Source: Virgibacillus sp. AGTR
GTDB taxonomy: Bacteria; Bacillota; Bacilli; Bacillales; Amphibacillaceae
Assembly: GCF_016919725.2 (NCBI RefSeq)
Contig: NZ_JAJERH010000012.1
Coordinates: forward strand, 1-64,000
Direction: 5' to 3'
Length of the DNA stretch: 64,000 nt
In this document: piece by piece, positions 1 to 10,812 of the stretch
Position numbering within the stretch: position 1 is the first letter of the stretch
How the letters are laid out: each line of letters starts with the position of its first letter
Position numbers and translations under genes: made by a program
The notes under the pieces: generated by a model
Seen by the model: only the letters and a program-made list of their open reading frames with translations
Told to the model about the DNA's origin: nothing
Databases searched by the model: none

Positions 1-11
1 GAACAAGAAGG

Positions 12-46
12 AAGACTGAGTGAATTTTTTTACTCAGTCTTTTTTG
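12..46 (+). terminator. Rho-independent terminator of an upstream unit
   Basis: A 9-bp perfect stem (AGACTGAGT at 13-21, ACTCAGTCT at 32-40) is followed by a run of T. No gene in the window precedes it, so it must end a transcript that begins left of position 1. Confidence 0.85.
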
Positions 47-47
47 T

Positions 48-224
48 AGTCTAGGAATTAATTAAATTTGATCCTGTGTATAAATATGGGCGTGTTGAGC
101 CGCGTCCACCCGGCTCTAGCACCCAGAAACAAGGTAACTTCACGAATAACCCTAATCTAAGTCATCATCGGCTCGCAAGCTCACCGTGATTTCTTTACCT
201 CCGTTGACTCGCTCCATTTGTTCT
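48..224. repeat. Dispersed structured repeat, copy 1 (3'-deleted)
   Basis: First of three related copies (others at 7683-7887 and 11051-11256). Shared landmarks are an AGTCT-GGAA start, GTTGAGCCGCGTCC, a GGCTCGCAAGCTCACCGTG block, GTTGACTCGCTCC and a TTTGTTCT end. This copy lacks about 28 bases just before the end that contain the 3' pairing arms in the other copies. It starts directly after a terminator T-run. No open reading frame is evident. Function unknown; it resembles the structured intergenic repeats seen in many Bacillaceae. Confidence 0.8.
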
Positions 225-368
225 TATGTAAAATATTTGGCCAGTAGTATTATGATAAATAGCAAGGTTTAATCATATATATAAGAGAAAAATATAAAAA
301 GATGCCACTATACCTTTTATTTAGATTCATGTAAAATGAAGGGAAAAATGGACAGGGGGGTGCGAAAA
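225..368. other. AT-rich intergenic stretch before the mgtC-like gene
   Basis: The stretch is very AT-rich and must contain the promoter of the following gene. Several TATAAA/TAAAAT-like hexamers occur, but none is paired with a convincing -35 at the right distance, so no promoter is assigned. Confidence 0.4.
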
Positions 369-1064
369 TTGCAAGCTTTTTTAGACGAATTATTGGGTGA
401 TCATTTTTATCTTATTATGTTACGTGTATTAATTGCGTTAGTTCTTTCTGGGTTAATTGGATTTGAAAGAGAAGTAAAGAATCATTCAGCCGGTTTTCGC
501 ACACATATCTTAGTTGGGGTCGGAGCCTGTTTAATGATGCTACTTTCCTTATTTGGATTTGAGTCATTTATGGAGTATGATAACGTTCGATTCGATCCTG
601 CGAGAATACCATCCTATGTAATAAGCGGGATAGGTTTTCTGGGAGCAGGAACAATTATTGTTTATGGTGGCGCAATTCGCGGTTTAACAACTGCTGCTTC
701 CATATGGACAGTTGCTGGTATAGGGCTTGTGGTTGGTGCCGGCATGTACGCAGCTGCTGTTTTTACGACATTTATCATTTTACTAAGTTTAATTTTTCTT
801 AATAATTTTGAGCGACTATTTACAAAGGGGGGGACTTCCCACTTAATTGAGATTGTCACCTTACCCGATCTAAAGGTGAATGAGCTTGTTTCAGCGTTGG
901 AAAAATTCGATTTAACCATAAAAAAAGTAGAGATTATTAAAATAGAAAACGACTTGCGAAATATTTTTATTAAAATAGAAAGAAAGCCAGATCTAGATCG
1001 AATTTCTTTATTTGAGGAAATTTCTAAAGTAGATCATGTGAAAAATATATCTGAGCTTAAGTAA
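369..1064 (+). CDS. MgtC/SapB family membrane protein
   Basis: Product about 231 aa. The N-terminal half has four or five hydrophobic segments with MgtC-family features: a GLIGFERE motif after the first helix, an AGFRTHILV segment, and G-rich helices including GIGFLGAGTI and GLTTAASIW. The C-terminal 80 residues look like a soluble ACT-like regulatory domain. I prefer TTG at 369 because an AGGGGGG Shine-Dalgarno lies 8-9 bases upstream; an ATG at 336 has no such site. MgtC proteins are tied to magnesium limitation and membrane homeostasis, but the transport role is unproven. The gene is monocistronic, with a repeat upstream and a terminator downstream. No magnesium riboswitch was seen. Confidence 0.85.
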   Translation: MQAFLDELLGDHFYLIMLRVLIALVLSGLIGFEREVKNHSAGFRTHILVGVGACLMMLLSLFGFESFMEYDNVRFDPARIPSYVISGIGFLGAGTIIVYGGAIRGLTTAASIWTVAGIGLVVGAGMYAAAVFTTFIILLSLIFLNNFERLFTKGGTSHLIEIVTLPDLKVNELVSALEKFDLTIKKVEIIKIENDLRNIFIKIERKPDLDRISLFEEISKVDHVKNISELK

Positions 1065-1077
1065 ATGGGGCTGCTAG

Positions 1078-1119
1078 AAGAACTTTACAACATATAATAT
1101 GGTGTAAGGTTCTTTTTTT
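1078..1119 (+). terminator. Terminator after the mgtC-like gene
   Basis: A long stem (AGAACTTTACA pairing with TGTAAGGTTCT, one G-U) has an A/T-rich apex and is followed by seven T. It isolates the gene from the ctsR operon. Confidence 0.85.
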
Positions 1120-1202
1120 AATAGAAGAAATGATAGAGATCTCGTTCATTCATAGGTTTCGTAATGGTGATTTTTGTCTAGAATAAACATAGAACAAGGT
1201 AT

Positions 1203-1230
1203 TTGCATCTTCTCGATTTTGACGTATAAT
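1203..1230 (+). promoter_or_regulatory. SigA promoter of the ctsR operon
   Basis: TTGCAT (1203-1208) and a perfect TATAAT (1225-1230) are separated by 16 bp. Transcription should start near 1237, placing the CtsR operator over the start site. Confidence 0.75.
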
Positions 1231-1238
1231 AAAGGTAA

Positions 1239-1255
1239 AGTCAAAGATAGTCAAA
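1239..1255 (+). promoter_or_regulatory. CtsR operator
   Basis: Two direct heptamers, AGTCAAA and AGTCAAA, are separated by GAT. This fits the CtsR consensus RGTCAAA-NAN-RGTCAAA exactly. A further GTCAAA follows at once. Position at about +2 to +18 implies CtsR blocks its own operon by occluding RNA polymerase. Confidence 0.92.
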
Positions 1256-1288
1256 GTCAAAGGATGCAGCTAAAAAGGGGGTGGGCAT

Positions 1289-1756
1289 ATGAGTAATATT
1301 TCAGATGTGATAGAAAATTATTTAAAACAGATACTTCAGGCTAAAGGAAAAAATGTGATTGAAATTAAACGAAGCGAGATCGCTGATCAATTTCAATGTG
1401 TCCCCTCACAGATAAATTATGTGATTAATACGCGCTTTACTGTGGAAAAAGGATATATAGTGGAGAGTAAACGTGGTGGTGGTGGATATATTCGTATTAT
1501 GCGAGTAATTCATCAAGATAAATCAGAATTAATCAATGAAATAATTGAAATGATTAATCCAACAGTTTCTCAACAAAAATCTGTCGATGTGTTAGAAAGG
1601 CTATTGGAAGAAAATCTTATTACAGAACGCGAAGCAAAAATTATGCTGAGTGCTATTGATAGAAATACACTCGCATTTCAATTGCCTTTACGAGATGAAA
1701 TTCGTGCGCGCATACTTACAACGATGCTGAATACGCTAAAGTATTTGAATAAGTAG
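1289..1756 (+). CDS. ctsR: Transcriptional repressor CtsR
   Basis: A 155-aa dimeric repressor of class III heat-shock genes (clp genes). The N-terminal winged helix-turn-helix contains the conserved DNA-contacting glycine-rich wing RGGGGYIRI near residues 61-69, and the C-terminal four-helix domain is where McsB and ClpC act. ATG follows AAAGGGGGTG at a good distance. It is first in the ctsR-mcsA-mcsB-clpC operon and sits behind its own operator, so autoregulation is expected. Length is standard for the family (about 154 aa in B. subtilis). Confidence 0.97.
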   Translation: MSNISDVIENYLKQILQAKGKNVIEIKRSEIADQFQCVPSQINYVINTRFTVEKGYIVESKRGGGGYIRIMRVIHQDKSELINEIIEMINPTVSQQKSVDVLERLLEENLITEREAKIMLSAIDRNTLAFQLPLRDEIRARILTTMLNTLKYLNK

Positions 1757-1768
1757 GGGGGAATGCAA

Positions 1769-2317
1769 ATGGAATGCCAGGAATGTCATGAACGACCTGC
1801 TACACTGCACTTTACACAATTGATTCAGGGACAAAAGATGGAAGTGCATGTATGTAAAGTTTGTGCAAAAGAAAAAGGATATTTGACATATCCAGAAGAT
1901 GGATATTCATTGCATAATTTACTTTCTGGGCTCTTTAACTTTGATACATCAAATATGGCGGGACCTCAAGGGTCAGCCTATCAGCAAGTAAAAGAGCTAC
2001 AGTGTCCTAAATGTGAAATGACCTTCTCGGAATTCAAACAAATAGGGAAATTTGGATGTGCGCTTTGCTACGAAACGTTTAATCATCGTCTGGACCCTAT
2101 TTTCCGACGAGTACATGCTGGTAATACAAAGCATAGCGGAAAAATCCCTAAACGCCAAGGTGGGGATTTGCATAAGAAGAAGCAAGCAGAAGAATTAAAA
2201 GTAAAACTAAAAACGCTGGTGGAGAATGAGGAATTTGAAGAGGCTGCTAAAATAAGAGATAAAATTAAAGCGTTAAATCATGCGCAAGATGATTCGGGAG
2301 CAGGTGATCATACATGA
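1769..2317 (+). CDS. mcsA: McsA, zinc-binding activator of McsB
   Basis: About 182 aa. Four CxxC motifs (CQEC, CKVC, CPKC, CALC) form zinc-binding modules in the first 110 residues, and a UVR domain occupies the C-terminal 50 residues ([20 protein letters not shown]). McsA activates the arginine kinase McsB and links it to ClpC and CtsR; it responds to thiol and heavy-metal stress. ATG at 1769 is preferred over ATG at 1763 because the AGGGGGG Shine-Dalgarno is only about one base from the earlier codon. The stop overlaps the mcsB start by four bases (ATGA), indicating translational coupling. Confidence 0.95.
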   Translation: MECQECHERPATLHFTQLIQGQKMEVHVCKVCAKEKGYLTYPEDGYSLHNLLSGLFNFDTSNMAGPQGSAYQQVKELQCPKCEMTFSEFKQIGKFGCALCYETFNHRLDPIFRRVHAGNTKHSGKIPKRQGGDLHKKKQAEELKVKLKTLVENEEFEEAAKIRDKIKALNHAQDDSGAGDHT

Positions 2318-3378
2318 CACTACAGCAATTTATGAATAAGGCTATTAGCCCTTGGATGAGGGAGGAAGGACCAGATAGCGATATTGTACTAAGTAGTCGT
2401 ATTCGCCTTGCAAGGAACTTTGCAAATATTGCTTATCCAATTCTTGCTGAGCCAAATCAATTAGAAGAAATAAGGAATTTCTTTAAAGAGAAATATGAAA
2501 ATCAGTCATTTAGCGAGTATAAGAATATTTCCTTTATTTCTATCCGGGACTTATCAGCAGTTGAGAAACGCGTATTAGTAGAAAAACATTTAATCAGCCC
2601 ATTATTGGCAAAGCACTCAGAGTCAGCTGCAACACTTATTTCTGAGAATGAACAGGTGTCCTTGATGATCAACGAGGAAGATCATATTCGTTTGCAACTG
2701 TACTTTCCAGGATTTCAATTATCTAAGGCGTTGCAAAAGGCATTTGAATTTGATGATTGGTTAGAAGAAAAAATTAATTATGCCTTTGATGAAACAAGAG
2801 GATACCTTACGAGCTGCCCTACTAATGTAGGTACTGGGATGCGTGCATCTGTCATGATGCATCTACCAGCTCTTGTTTTAACAAAACAAATAAATCGTAT
2901 GATACCTGCCATTAATCAGTTAGGGCTTGTAGTCCGCGGTATTTATGGAGAAGGTAGTGAAGCGCAAGGTAATATTTTTCAAATATCTAATCAAATTACA
3001 CTTGGAAAATCAGAAGAAGATATTGTGGAGGATTTACAAAGTGTCGTAAAACAGCTCATAGAGCATGAAAGATATGCTAGAAAACAATTAATGGAGCAAT
3101 CAAGTGACAAAATGGAGGATAGAATTTATCGTTCCTTTGGTGTTTTGGAATATGCTAGGATCATGGAGTCGAAAGAAGCTGCTAAATGCTTATCTAATGT
3201 ACGCCTAGGAATTGATTTAGGCCTTGTGAAAAATGTTTCACGAAATATCCTCAATGAATTAATGATACTTACTCAGCCAGGATTCCTACAACAATATGCC
3301 AAAAAGACATTGACAGCGAATGAACGTGATATATTACGAGCATCACTTATTCGCCAACGTTTACAATTAGAGAAATAG
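2314..3378 (+). CDS. mcsB: Protein-arginine kinase McsB
   Basis: 354 aa, the usual length. It is related to the phosphagen-kinase catalytic domain: an SSRIRLARN nucleotide-binding segment near residue 29 and the [12 protein letters not shown] motif near residue 169, which carries the family's conserved cysteine. McsB phosphorylates arginines on misfolded proteins and on CtsR, tagging them for ClpCP degradation. Translation is coupled to mcsA by the ATGA overlap. Confidence 0.96.
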   Translation: MTLQQFMNKAISPWMREEGPDSDIVLSSRIRLARNFANIAYPILAEPNQLEEIRNFFKEKYENQSFSEYKNISFISIRDLSAVEKRVLVEKHLISPLLAKHSESAATLISENEQVSLMINEEDHIRLQLYFPGFQLSKALQKAFEFDDWLEEKINYAFDETRGYLTSCPTNVGTGMRASVMMHLPALVLTKQINRMIPAINQLGLVVRGIYGEGSEAQGNIFQISNQITLGKSEEDIVEDLQSVVKQLIEHERYARKQLMEQSSDKMEDRIYRSFGVLEYARIMESKEAAKCLSNVRLGIDLGLVKNVSRNILNELMILTQPGFLQQYAKKTLTANERDILRASLIRQRLQLEK

Positions 3379-3396
3379 ATAGGAGGAATTTTTTAT

Positions 3397-5823
3397 ATGA
3401 TGTTTGGACGTTTTACAGAAAGAGCACAAAAGGTGTTAGCTTTATCTCAAGAAGAAGCCGTACGATTAGGCCATAATAATATTGGTACAGAACATATCCT
3501 CCTTGGACTTGTACGTGAAGGAGAGGGGATTGCGGCAAAAGCATTGCAATCTTTAGGGCTGGAAATTTCAAAAATACAAGAAGAGGTTGAAAAGCTAATT
3601 GGTGTTGGCAAACAACCGATGCAGTCAATACATTATACACCCCGTGCCAAAAAGGTTGTGGAGCTATCTCAGGATGAAGCAAGAAAGCTTGGCCACTCCT
3701 ATGTAGGTACAGAGCATATATTGCTTGGTCTTATTCGTGAAGGAGAAGGTGTTGCTGCTCGTGTATTAAATAATTTAGGTGTTAGCCTAAATAAAGCTAG
3801 ACAACAAGTGCTACAATTGCTTGGAAGTAATGAATCCCAGGCTAACAGACAGGGGCGCGGTCAACAATCTAATGCAAACACGCCGACGCTTGATTCACTT
3901 GCTCGTGATTTAACGGTAAGTGCGAAAGAAGGTAATATTGACCCCGTTATTGGCCGTAGCAAAGAAATTGAGCGCGTTATTCAAGTGTTAAGTCGTAGAA
4001 CTAAGAATAATCCAGTTTTAATTGGTGAACCAGGTGTAGGTAAGACTGCCGTAGCCGAAGGGCTTGCACAGCAAATTATTAATAACGAAGTGCCAGAGAC
4101 ATTACGAGACAAACGAGTGATGACACTGGATATGGGTACAGTTGTAGCGGGAACAAAATATCGTGGAGAATTTGAAGATCGATTAAAGAAGGTTATGGAA
4201 GAGATTCGCCAGGCTGGAAATATTATACTGTTTATTGATGAGTTGCATACATTAATTGGCGCAGGAGGGGCTGAAGGTGCGATTGATGCATCAAATATTC
4301 TAAAACCCTCATTAGCCCGTGGGGAGCTTCAGTGTATTGGAGCTACAACGCTTGACGAGTACCGTAAATATATTGAAAAAGATGCAGCGCTAGAACGTAG
4401 ATTTCAACCTATACAGGTAGATGAACCGACGTTAGAGGAAACCGTCCAAATTTTAAATGGTTTACGTGATCGTTATGAAGCACATCATCGCGTGACGATA
4501 ACCGATGAAGCGATTGAAGCAGCTGCAAGTCTATCTGATCGTTATATTACAGACCGCTTTTTACCAGATAAAGCTATCGACTTGATTGACGAGGCTGGAT
4601 CGAAGGTACGCTTACGCTCCTACACGGTACCACCTAATTTAAAGGAACTAGAACAAAAGCTGGAAGAAGTAAGAAAAGAAAAGGATGCGGCTGTACAAAG
4701 TCAGGAATTTGAAAAAGCAGCATCGCTTCGTGATTCTGAACAACGACTTCGTGAAGAATTAGAAGAAACAAAGAATGAGTGGAAAGAAAAGCAGGGACAA
4801 ACCGATTCGGAAGTAACTATAGAAGATATTGCTAGTGTCGTTTCTACATGGACTGGTGTACCGGTTTCTAAATTGACAAAGGATGAAAGCGAACGATTGC
4901 TGAATATGGAAGATACGCTTCATAATCGTGTGATTGGTCAAGAAGAAGCTGTGAATGCAATTTCGAAAGCTATCAGAAGAGCTCGTGCAGGCTTAAAAGA
5001 TCCAAAACGTCCGATAGGTTCTTTTATCTTCTTAGGACCAACAGGTGTAGGGAAAACGGAACTTGCTCGAGCACTAGCCGAAGCAATGTTTGCTGATGAG
5101 GATGCTATGATTCGTATTGACATGTCAGAGTATATGGAAAAACATGCTACGTCTCGTTTGGTAGGTTCACCTCCTGGTTATGTTGGCTATGATGAAGGTG
5201 GTCAGCTTACAGAAAAGGTTCGTAGAAAGCCATATTCTGTTGTATTACTTGATGAAGTGGAGAAGGCACACCCAGAAGTATTTAATATTCTATTACAAGT
5301 ACTAGAGGATGGCCGTTTAACTGACTCGAAAGGTCGCGTAGTTGATTTCCGCAACACGGTATTAATTATGACATCTAATGTTGGTGCAAATGAGTTAAAA
5401 CGTAATAAATATGTCGGCTTTAATTTGGAGGAAAATGGTCAAGATTATAAAGATATGAAATCTAAGGTTACAGAAGAATTGAAAAAGGCATTTCGTCCAG
5501 AATTCTTGAACCGTATTGATGAGACCATCGTATTCCATTCATTAGAGAAAAAACATATGAAGAATATTGTAACGTTAATGATTGAACAGTTACAGCAACG
5601 GCTTAAAGAACAGGATATTGATTTTTCGTTAACAGATAAAGCGTTAGATAAAATTGCTAATGAAGGTTTTGATCCCGAATACGGAGCACGACCGTTACGC
5701 CGTTCGATTCAAAAAAATATCGAAGATCTCTTATCAGAAGAATTACTTAAGGAGACAATCCAAAAAGGTCAAAAAGTGAAAATTGGCCTGAATAATAAAG
5801 GTGAATTTATTATTCTTCCATAG
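3397..5823 (+). CDS. clpC: ATP-dependent Clp protease ATPase subunit ClpC
   Basis: 808-aa Hsp100 unfoldase that feeds substrates to ClpP. Two Clp-N repeats fill residues 1-145. The first AAA domain has Walker [10 protein letters not shown] and Walker B LFIDELHT; a UVR/coiled-coil M domain lies near residues 410-480. The second AAA domain has Walker [10 protein letters not shown] and Walker [14 protein letters not shown] motif follows (YVGFN near residue 671), the type of loop that docks on ClpP. Strong AGGAGG site 13 bases before ATG-ATG. Last gene of the CtsR operon; no strong terminator was found directly after it. Confidence 0.98.
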   Translation: MMFGRFTERAQKVLALSQEEAVRLGHNNIGTEHILLGLVREGEGIAAKALQSLGLEISKIQEEVEKLIGVGKQPMQSIHYTPRAKKVVELSQDEARKLGHSYVGTEHILLGLIREGEGVAARVLNNLGVSLNKARQQVLQLLGSNESQANRQGRGQQSNANTPTLDSLARDLTVSAKEGNIDPVIGRSKEIERVIQVLSRRTKNNPVLIGEPGVGKTAVAEGLAQQIINNEVPETLRDKRVMTLDMGTVVAGTKYRGEFEDRLKKVMEEIRQAGNIILFIDELHTLIGAGGAEGAIDASNILKPSLARGELQCIGATTLDEYRKYIEKDAALERRFQPIQVDEPTLEETVQILNGLRDRYEAHHRVTITDEAIEAAASLSDRYITDRFLPDKAIDLIDEAGSKVRLRSYTVPPNLKELEQKLEEVRKEKDAAVQSQEFEKAASLRDSEQRLREELEETKNEWKEKQGQTDSEVTIEDIASVVSTWTGVPVSKLTKDESERLLNMEDTLHNRVIGQEEAVNAISKAIRRARAGLKDPKRPIGSFIFLGPTGVGKTELARALAEAMFADEDAMIRIDMSEYMEKHATSRLVGSPPGYVGYDEGGQLTEKVRRKPYSVVLLDEVEKAHPEVFNILLQVLEDGRLTDSKGRVVDFRNTVLIMTSNVGANELKRNKYVGFNLEENGQDYKDMKSKVTEELKKAFRPEFLNRIDETIVFHSLEKKHMKNIVTLMIEQLQQRLKEQDIDFSLTDKALDKIANEGFDPEYGARPLRRSIQKNIEDLLSEELLKETIQKGQKVKIGLNNKGEFIILP

Positions 5824-5882
5824 ACGATGATAAGCAAAAAAGTAGGGAAAGGGGCTATCCAAAAAGTAGCCTGTACCTACAT

Positions 5883-5998
5883 AACTGGAATATACTCGCT
5901 TCTTGCATGAAATGGTTCAGCCTCCTATTGTGGGTACAACACTCATGTTAGGTCTGCAAACTGTTTCTCTTTCTGCAGGAGTCTTGTATATTCCAGTT
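5883..5998. repeat. 116-bp element with 13-bp inverted ends
   Basis: AACTGGAATATAC (5883-5895) is exactly inverted at 5986-5998, and weaker pairing continues inward (TGCA on both sides). It lies between clpC and radA. A preceding small hairpin (GGCTA...TAGCC, about 5852-5870) adds further structure. It could be a miniature element or a large terminator-like stem, but there is no T-run. Nothing is assigned functionally. Confidence 0.6.
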
Positions 5999-6291
5999 TT
6001 CTTTATATAAATAAGTGTGAGACTAATCCTTTTCTTAAACGATTAGATAACATAAATACTGTATAGGTACTCGAGGCCATGCATATTCTTTTGTTTGTGG
6101 GGAAAAAGTCACTTAGGAGTATAGCGTAAATGAATAAGGTATTCATGTTTTTTAGTAATAAGGAACGATTCTTATAAGGGAAGCAGGAATTTGTGGCAAG
6201 ACTATGGAAATTATTGATTAAATTGATAGGAACCTGTAACTTTATCATTGCAATAATCGTATATAATAGATAAGTGAAGGGGTAGAGAAAA
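5999..6291. other. Intergenic DNA upstream of radA with no recognisable gene
   Basis: AT-rich. Short reading frames on the minus strand have no ribosome binding site or family resemblance. A TATAAT near 6260 could be the -10 of a radA promoter, but its -35 is weak. Confidence 0.4.
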
Positions 6292-7668
6292 TTGGCAAAG
6301 CGAAAAACGAAATATGTTTGTCAGGAATGTGGCTATGAATCCCCTAAATGGATGGGAAAATGTCCTGGATGTCACAATTGGAATACCTTTGTAGAGGAAG
6401 TAGAGATAACTGGAGGTCGACATAAGCAGGCTTTTCAAACAGGTGCTAGATCTACCGTCGGCAAGCCAGAGAAAATCACTTCTATCGAATCAGAAGAGGA
6501 ACCACGTGTAACAACCTCTATGAAGGAATTTAACCGCGTATTAGGAGGCGGAATCGTACCAGGGTCATTGGTGTTGATTGGTGGCGATCCGGGTATTGGA
6601 AAGTCTACATTACTTTTACAGATCTCAGCGCAATTAGCGGATAAGCAATTACCTGTCCTTTATATATCTGGAGAGGAATCTACAAGACAAACGAAGCTAC
6701 GAGCAGACCGTTTAGGTGTTAAAGCGGATTTACTTTATGTATTAGCGGAAACAAATTTATTAGATATATCCAATCAAGTAGAAGCCATTAAGCCTTCTTT
6801 TGTTGTTATTGATTCTATCCAGACGATTTTTCGGGAAGAGGTTTCAAGTGCACCGGGAAGTGTTTCACAGGTTCGCGAATGCACGGCAGAGCTGATGAAG
6901 CTGGCAAAATCAAATGGCATTCCTATTTTTATTGTGGGACATGTAACAAAGGAAGGGGCTATAGCTGGTCCCAGGCTGTTAGAGCACATGGTTGATGCGG
7001 TTCTTTATTTTGAAGGAGAGCGGCATCATACGTATCGTATTTTACGTGGGGTGAAAAATCGTTTCGGTAGTACGAATGAGATGGGGATATTTGAAATGAA
7101 AGAAGAAGGACTAAGGGAAGTAATGAATCCTTCTGAAATCTTCCTAGAAGAGCGCTCACAAGGAGCTGCTGGGTCAACTGTTGTTGCTTCTATGGAAGGA
7201 ACAAGGCCTGTGCTTGTTGAAATTCAAGCGTTGATTTCACCTTCAGCCTTTGGGAACCCACGGAGGATGGCAACAGGGATTGATCATAATCGTGTTCCGC
7301 TGCTTATGGCAGTGCTGGAGAAGCGTGTTGGACTTATGTTACAGAATCAGGACGCCTATATAAAAGTAGCAGGTGGCGTAAAATTGGATGAACCCGCGAT
7401 TGATTTAGCAATAGCAGTAAGTATTGCATCGAGTTTTCGTGATCAACCAACAAAGCCTGATGATATTTTTGTTGGAGAAGTTGGATTAACGGGAGAGATT
7501 AGACGTGTATCTCGTATCGAACAACGAGTTCAAGAAGCGGCAAAGCTAGGTTTTAAGCGCGTTATTTGTCCAAAAAATAATTTGGACGGTTGGACAGTTC
7601 CAGATAGTATTGAGGTTATCGGTGTAGAATCCGTTGAACAAGCATTAAATATTGGAGTCAGCAGGTAG
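6292..7668 (+). CDS. radA: DNA repair protein RadA (Sms)
   Basis: 458-aa branch-migration helicase of recombination and repair. An N-terminal zinc finger has CxxC pairs (CQEC at about 10, CPGC at about 24). A RecA-like ATPase core follows, with Walker [11 protein letters not shown] near residue 97 and the RadA-specific KNRFG motif near residue 255. The C-terminal domain resembles Lon protease S16, residues about 285-455. TTG start, supported by GAAGGGG 12 bases upstream and by the match of the start [10 protein letters not shown] to the family. The usual partner disA is absent downstream. Confidence 0.97.
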   Translation: MAKRKTKYVCQECGYESPKWMGKCPGCHNWNTFVEEVEITGGRHKQAFQTGARSTVGKPEKITSIESEEEPRVTTSMKEFNRVLGGGIVPGSLVLIGGDPGIGKSTLLLQISAQLADKQLPVLYISGEESTRQTKLRADRLGVKADLLYVLAETNLLDISNQVEAIKPSFVVIDSIQTIFREEVSSAPGSVSQVRECTAELMKLAKSNGIPIFIVGHVTKEGAIAGPRLLEHMVDAVLYFEGERHHTYRILRGVKNRFGSTNEMGIFEMKEEGLREVMNPSEIFLEERSQGAAGSTVVASMEGTRPVLVEIQALISPSAFGNPRRMATGIDHNRVPLLMAVLEKRVGLMLQNQDAYIKVAGGVKLDEPAIDLAIAVSIASSFRDQPTKPDDIFVGEVGLTGEIRRVSRIEQRVQEAAKLGFKRVICPKNNLDGWTVPDSIEVIGVESVEQALNIGVSR

Positions 7669-7682
7669 TAGATTGTTTTTTA

Positions 7683-7887
7683 AGTCTTGGAAATAATAAA
7701 ATTTTCCCTTATGGATAAATAGGCGCATGTTGAGCCGCGTCCAGCTCCAGCGCCCAGAAACGAAGCGACTTCACGAATGACCCTAGGATAAGTCATTATT
7801 GGCTCGCAAGCTCACCGTGCTTCCTTTATCTCCGTTGACTCGCTCCAGTCGGTACGTTTCAAATCGGGCGCTTGCACTTTTGCTCCT
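7683..7887. repeat. Dispersed structured repeat, copy 2
   Basis: Full-length copy (205 bp). It contains three nested pairings: AGCGCCC (7749-7755) with GGGCGCT (7866-7872), GAAACG (7757-7762) with CGTTTC (7855-7860), and CGACT (7766-7770) with AGTCG (7847-7851), enclosing the GGCTCGCAAGCTCACCGTG arm. It begins just after a GTTTTTTAA tract downstream of radA, at the place where disA normally lies. No coding potential seen. Confidence 0.82.
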
Positions 7888-7938
7888 AAATTCATTGCTA
7901 TTGGATTACTTATATGATATAATTTTATTTTTATATAT

Positions 7939-7967
7939 TTGAATGTTAATTTTAGCTGTGCTATGAT
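7939..7967 (+). promoter_or_regulatory. Putative SigA promoter of yacL
   Basis: TTGAAT (7939-7944), 17-bp spacer, TATGAT (7962-7967). It lies downstream of the repeat and upstream of yacL, which would otherwise be separated from the radA promoter by nearly 400 bp. Confidence 0.55.
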
Positions 7968-8054
7968 TTAGTTGATATAATAGCTTATTTTATTACTTTT
8001 GAAGGATTATTTTTTTCTATCGTAGGCAATAATATAAGGTAGGAGGTGGCAGTG

Positions 8055-9152
8055 GTGCTGAAAAAAATAGTTCATTTATTTTTTGTTATCATGGGTGGTA
8101 CCGTTGGGTATTTATATATCCCGGATATTGTAAACTTATTGGATATTACTAATGCAAACTGGGTATCATCACCATATGCAGGAACAATAATCGGTGCAAT
8201 TATTTTCTTTCTCATTTCATATTGGCTTGGGGATTATATTGTAGGGTTTTTAAAGTGGGTAGAAGAAGCACTTATAAAATTGCCTGTTGGTGATTTGTTT
8301 TTTGGAAGTTTAGGGTTAATGGTAGGATTAGTTATTGCTTTTCTAATAAATATACCGTTAACAGATATCAATATTGAACTAGTATCTCAAGTTTTACCGC
8401 TATTTATCACAATATTATTGGGGTATTTTGGTTTTCAAGTCGGGTTTAGACGTAGAGATGAATTTGTAAATTTATTAAACATTAATAAAAAAGAACGAGA
8501 GAAACGCAAACCGTCTGATACGGAGTATACACAAACGATTCAACCTAAAGCTAAAATACTGGATACAAGTGTCATTATTGATGGTCGTGTAGCGGATATT
8601 TGTCAAACGAGTTTTCTTGAAGGGACAATTGTTATTCCGCAATTTGTACTTGGTGAGTTGCAACATATTGCAGACTCTTCTGATGTGTTAAAAAGGAACA
8701 GAGGTCGAAGAGGGCTCGATGTATTAAATCGAATTCAAAAAGAATTACCTGTAAAAGTGGAAATTTATGAAGGTGATTTTGAGGATATCCATGAAGTGGA
8801 TAGCAAGCTTATTAAATTAGCAAAGGTAATTGATGGAATTGTTGTTACCAATGATTTTAATTTAAATAAGGTCTGTGATCTACAAGGTGTTCCTGTCTTA
8901 AATATTAATGATCTGGCAAATGCTGTGAAGCCAGTTGTACTACCTGGCGAAGAGCTTGTTGTTCAAGTTATTAAAGATGGTAAAGAACATAACCAAGGAA
9001 TTGCCTACCTTGACGACGGAACGATGATTGTTGTGGAAGAAGGTAGAGATTATATTGGAAAAACAATTGAAGTTTTAATTACCAGTGTGTTGCAAACATC
9101 TGCCGGTAGAATGATATTTGCCAAGCCAAAATTACTTGAAAAAGCACTATAA
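8055..9152 (+). CDS. yacL: PIN/TRAM-domain membrane protein YacL (putative RNase)
   Basis: About 365 aa. Residues 1-115 contain four hydrophobic segments anchoring the protein in the membrane. A PIN nuclease domain follows ([12 protein letters not shown] with the first catalytic aspartate; later [10 protein letters not shown] and IVVTNDFNL with further acidic residues), and a C-terminal TRAM domain ends the protein. The role is probably RNA binding or cleavage at the membrane; the substrate is unknown. GTG at 8055 is chosen because AGGAGG ends 8 bases earlier and the product then begins MLKKIV as in relatives. An in-frame GTG at 8046 overlaps the Shine-Dalgarno itself. Confidence 0.9.
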   Translation: MLKKIVHLFFVIMGGTVGYLYIPDIVNLLDITNANWVSSPYAGTIIGAIIFFLISYWLGDYIVGFLKWVEEALIKLPVGDLFFGSLGLMVGLVIAFLINIPLTDINIELVSQVLPLFITILLGYFGFQVGFRRRDEFVNLLNINKKEREKRKPSDTEYTQTIQPKAKILDTSVIIDGRVADICQTSFLEGTIVIPQFVLGELQHIADSSDVLKRNRGRRGLDVLNRIQKELPVKVEIYEGDFEDIHEVDSKLIKLAKVIDGIVVTNDFNLNKVCDLQGVPVLNINDLANAVKPVVLPGEELVVQVIKDGKEHNQGIAYLDDGTMIVVEEGRDYIGKTIEVLITSVLQTSAGRMIFAKPKLLEKAL

Positions 9153-9180
9153 AAAGGGTATAACTTATAGAGGATAGAAA

Positions 9181-9215
9181 AAAGTGATAACATGTCATTG
9201 TTATCACTTTTGTTA
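9181..9215 (+). terminator. Terminator after yacL
   Basis: A perfect 12-bp stem (AAAGTGATAACA at 9181-9192, TGTTATCACTTT at 9199-9210) has a six-base loop and is followed by a moderately T-rich tail. It separates yacL from gltX; ispD and ispF, usual here in B. subtilis, are missing. Confidence 0.8.
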
Positions 9216-9296
9216 TACTATATATATACTATTTTGGTTCAAAAAGATTAGTGATTCAATTTACATTATGTTTGAAGAATAGAAAGGGGCAGAACC

Positions 9297-10766
9297 ATGA
9301 CAAACCAGGTTCGTGTACGTTATGCACCAAGCCCAACAGGTCATTTGCATATCGGAAACGCACGTACAGCATTATTTAACTATTTATATGCGAAACATTT
9401 TAACGGGAAAATGGTTATTCGTATTGAAGACACAGATGATAAACGAAATGTGGCTGGTGGTGAAGAGAGTCAGCTGAAGTTTCTTCAATGGCTAGGTGTC
9501 GAATGGGATGAAGGAGCAGATATAGGCGGCGAATACGGTCCCTACCGTCAAATGGAGCGTCTTGATTTATATCAAAAATATGTGGACGAGCTATTAGAAA
9601 GAGGCTTGGCTTATAAATGCTATATGACGGAAGAAGAGCTTGAGGCAGAAAGAGAACAGCAACGTGCGAGTGGGCAAGTACCTAAGTATTCGGGTGCGCA
9701 TCGTGATTTAAGCGAAGAACAAATCACAGCATTTGAAAAAGAAGGACGTCAACCAAGTATTCGTATGAGAGTTCCGGAAAATGAAACATATACATTTAAT
9801 GACATCGTTAGAGGCGAAATTACGTTTGAATCCAGTGATTTTGGTGATTGGGTTATTGTGAAGAAAAATGGTATACCTACGTATAATTTTGCTGTTGCTA
9901 TTGATGATCACTTAATGGAAATAACGCATGTACTTCGAGGAGAGGAACATATTTCCAATACGCCGAAGCAAATGATGGTTTACAATGCGTTTGATTGGGA
10001 CGCACCGCAATTTGGACATATGACGCTTATTTTAAATGAAGAACGGAAAAAGCTGAGCAAGCGAGACCAGCACATTTTGCAATTTATTGAGCAGTACTAT
10101 AACCTTGGTTATTTACCAGAGGCGCTTTTTAACTTCATTGCTTTATTAGGATGGTCGCCTGTTGGAGAGGAAGAAATTTTTGATAAAGATACATTAATTG
10201 ATATCTTTGATCCTGAACGATTGTCTACTTCAGCTGCGATTTTTGATCGTCATAAATTAAAATGGATGAATAATGAATATATTAAAGCGGCAGATTTAAA
10301 GGATGTCATTGAGCTTGCAATGCCGCATTTGGTGGAAGCTGGGAAATTACCACAGCAAATAAGTGATGAAAAGAAACAGTGGGCTGAACAGGTGATTGCT
10401 CTATACAAAGAACAATTAAGATATGGAGCAGAGATTGTAGAGTTAACAGATCTTTTCTTTAATGAGGAATTGTCGCTTGATGAAGGTGCAATGGATGTGC
10501 TTCAAGAGGAGCAGGTTCCAGAAGTACTACAAGTATTTACAGATAAGTTAATTCATTTGGATGACTTTACGAAAGATTCTATTAAGGCTCAAATCAAAGC
10601 CACGCAAAAGGAAACTGGACATCGTGGCAAAAAGTTGTTTATGCCAATTAGAGTAGCTACAACCGGTCAGACACATGGCCCTGAGCTTCCTATGGCGATT
10701 GAATTACTAGGGAAAGCGGCTGTTCTGTCGCGCTTAGATAAGGTGTTAAACAAATTAGAAGCTTAA
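9297..10766 (+). CDS. gltX: Glutamate--tRNA ligase
   Basis: 489-aa class I aminoacyl-tRNA synthetase. The HIGH signature appears as HLHIGNART near residue 17 and the KMSKS loop as KLSKRDQ near residue 252. Bacillus enzymes of this type are non-discriminating: they also charge tRNA-Gln with glutamate for later amidation by GatCAB. That is likely here but cannot be shown from sequence alone. ATG follows AAAGGGGC. The gene ends before a T-box that controls the next genes separately. Confidence 0.98.
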   Translation: MTNQVRVRYAPSPTGHLHIGNARTALFNYLYAKHFNGKMVIRIEDTDDKRNVAGGEESQLKFLQWLGVEWDEGADIGGEYGPYRQMERLDLYQKYVDELLERGLAYKCYMTEEELEAEREQQRASGQVPKYSGAHRDLSEEQITAFEKEGRQPSIRMRVPENETYTFNDIVRGEITFESSDFGDWVIVKKNGIPTYNFAVAIDDHLMEITHVLRGEEHISNTPKQMMVYNAFDWDAPQFGHMTLILNEERKKLSKRDQHILQFIEQYYNLGYLPEALFNFIALLGWSPVGEEEIFDKDTLIDIFDPERLSTSAAIFDRHKLKWMNNEYIKAADLKDVIELAMPHLVEAGKLPQQISDEKKQWAEQVIALYKEQLRYGAEIVELTDLFFNEELSLDEGAMDVLQEEQVPEVLQVFTDKLIHLDDFTKDSIKAQIKATQKETGHRGKKLFMPIRVATTGQTHGPELPMAIELLGKAAVLSRLDKVLNKLEA

Positions 10767-10812
10767 TAATTCACATTCTGCATAAAATGTAATATAGTAT
10801 TACTACAATATT

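Noticed and set aside
48-224. tRNA or 5S rRNA in repeat copy 1
   Set aside because: No cloverleaf, no T-loop GTTCRA motif in register and no 3' CCA; three diverged copies with shared ends fit a dispersed repeat.
9153-9296. T-box before gltX
   Set aside because: No GGTGGNACCGCG-like sequence; only a yacL terminator is present.
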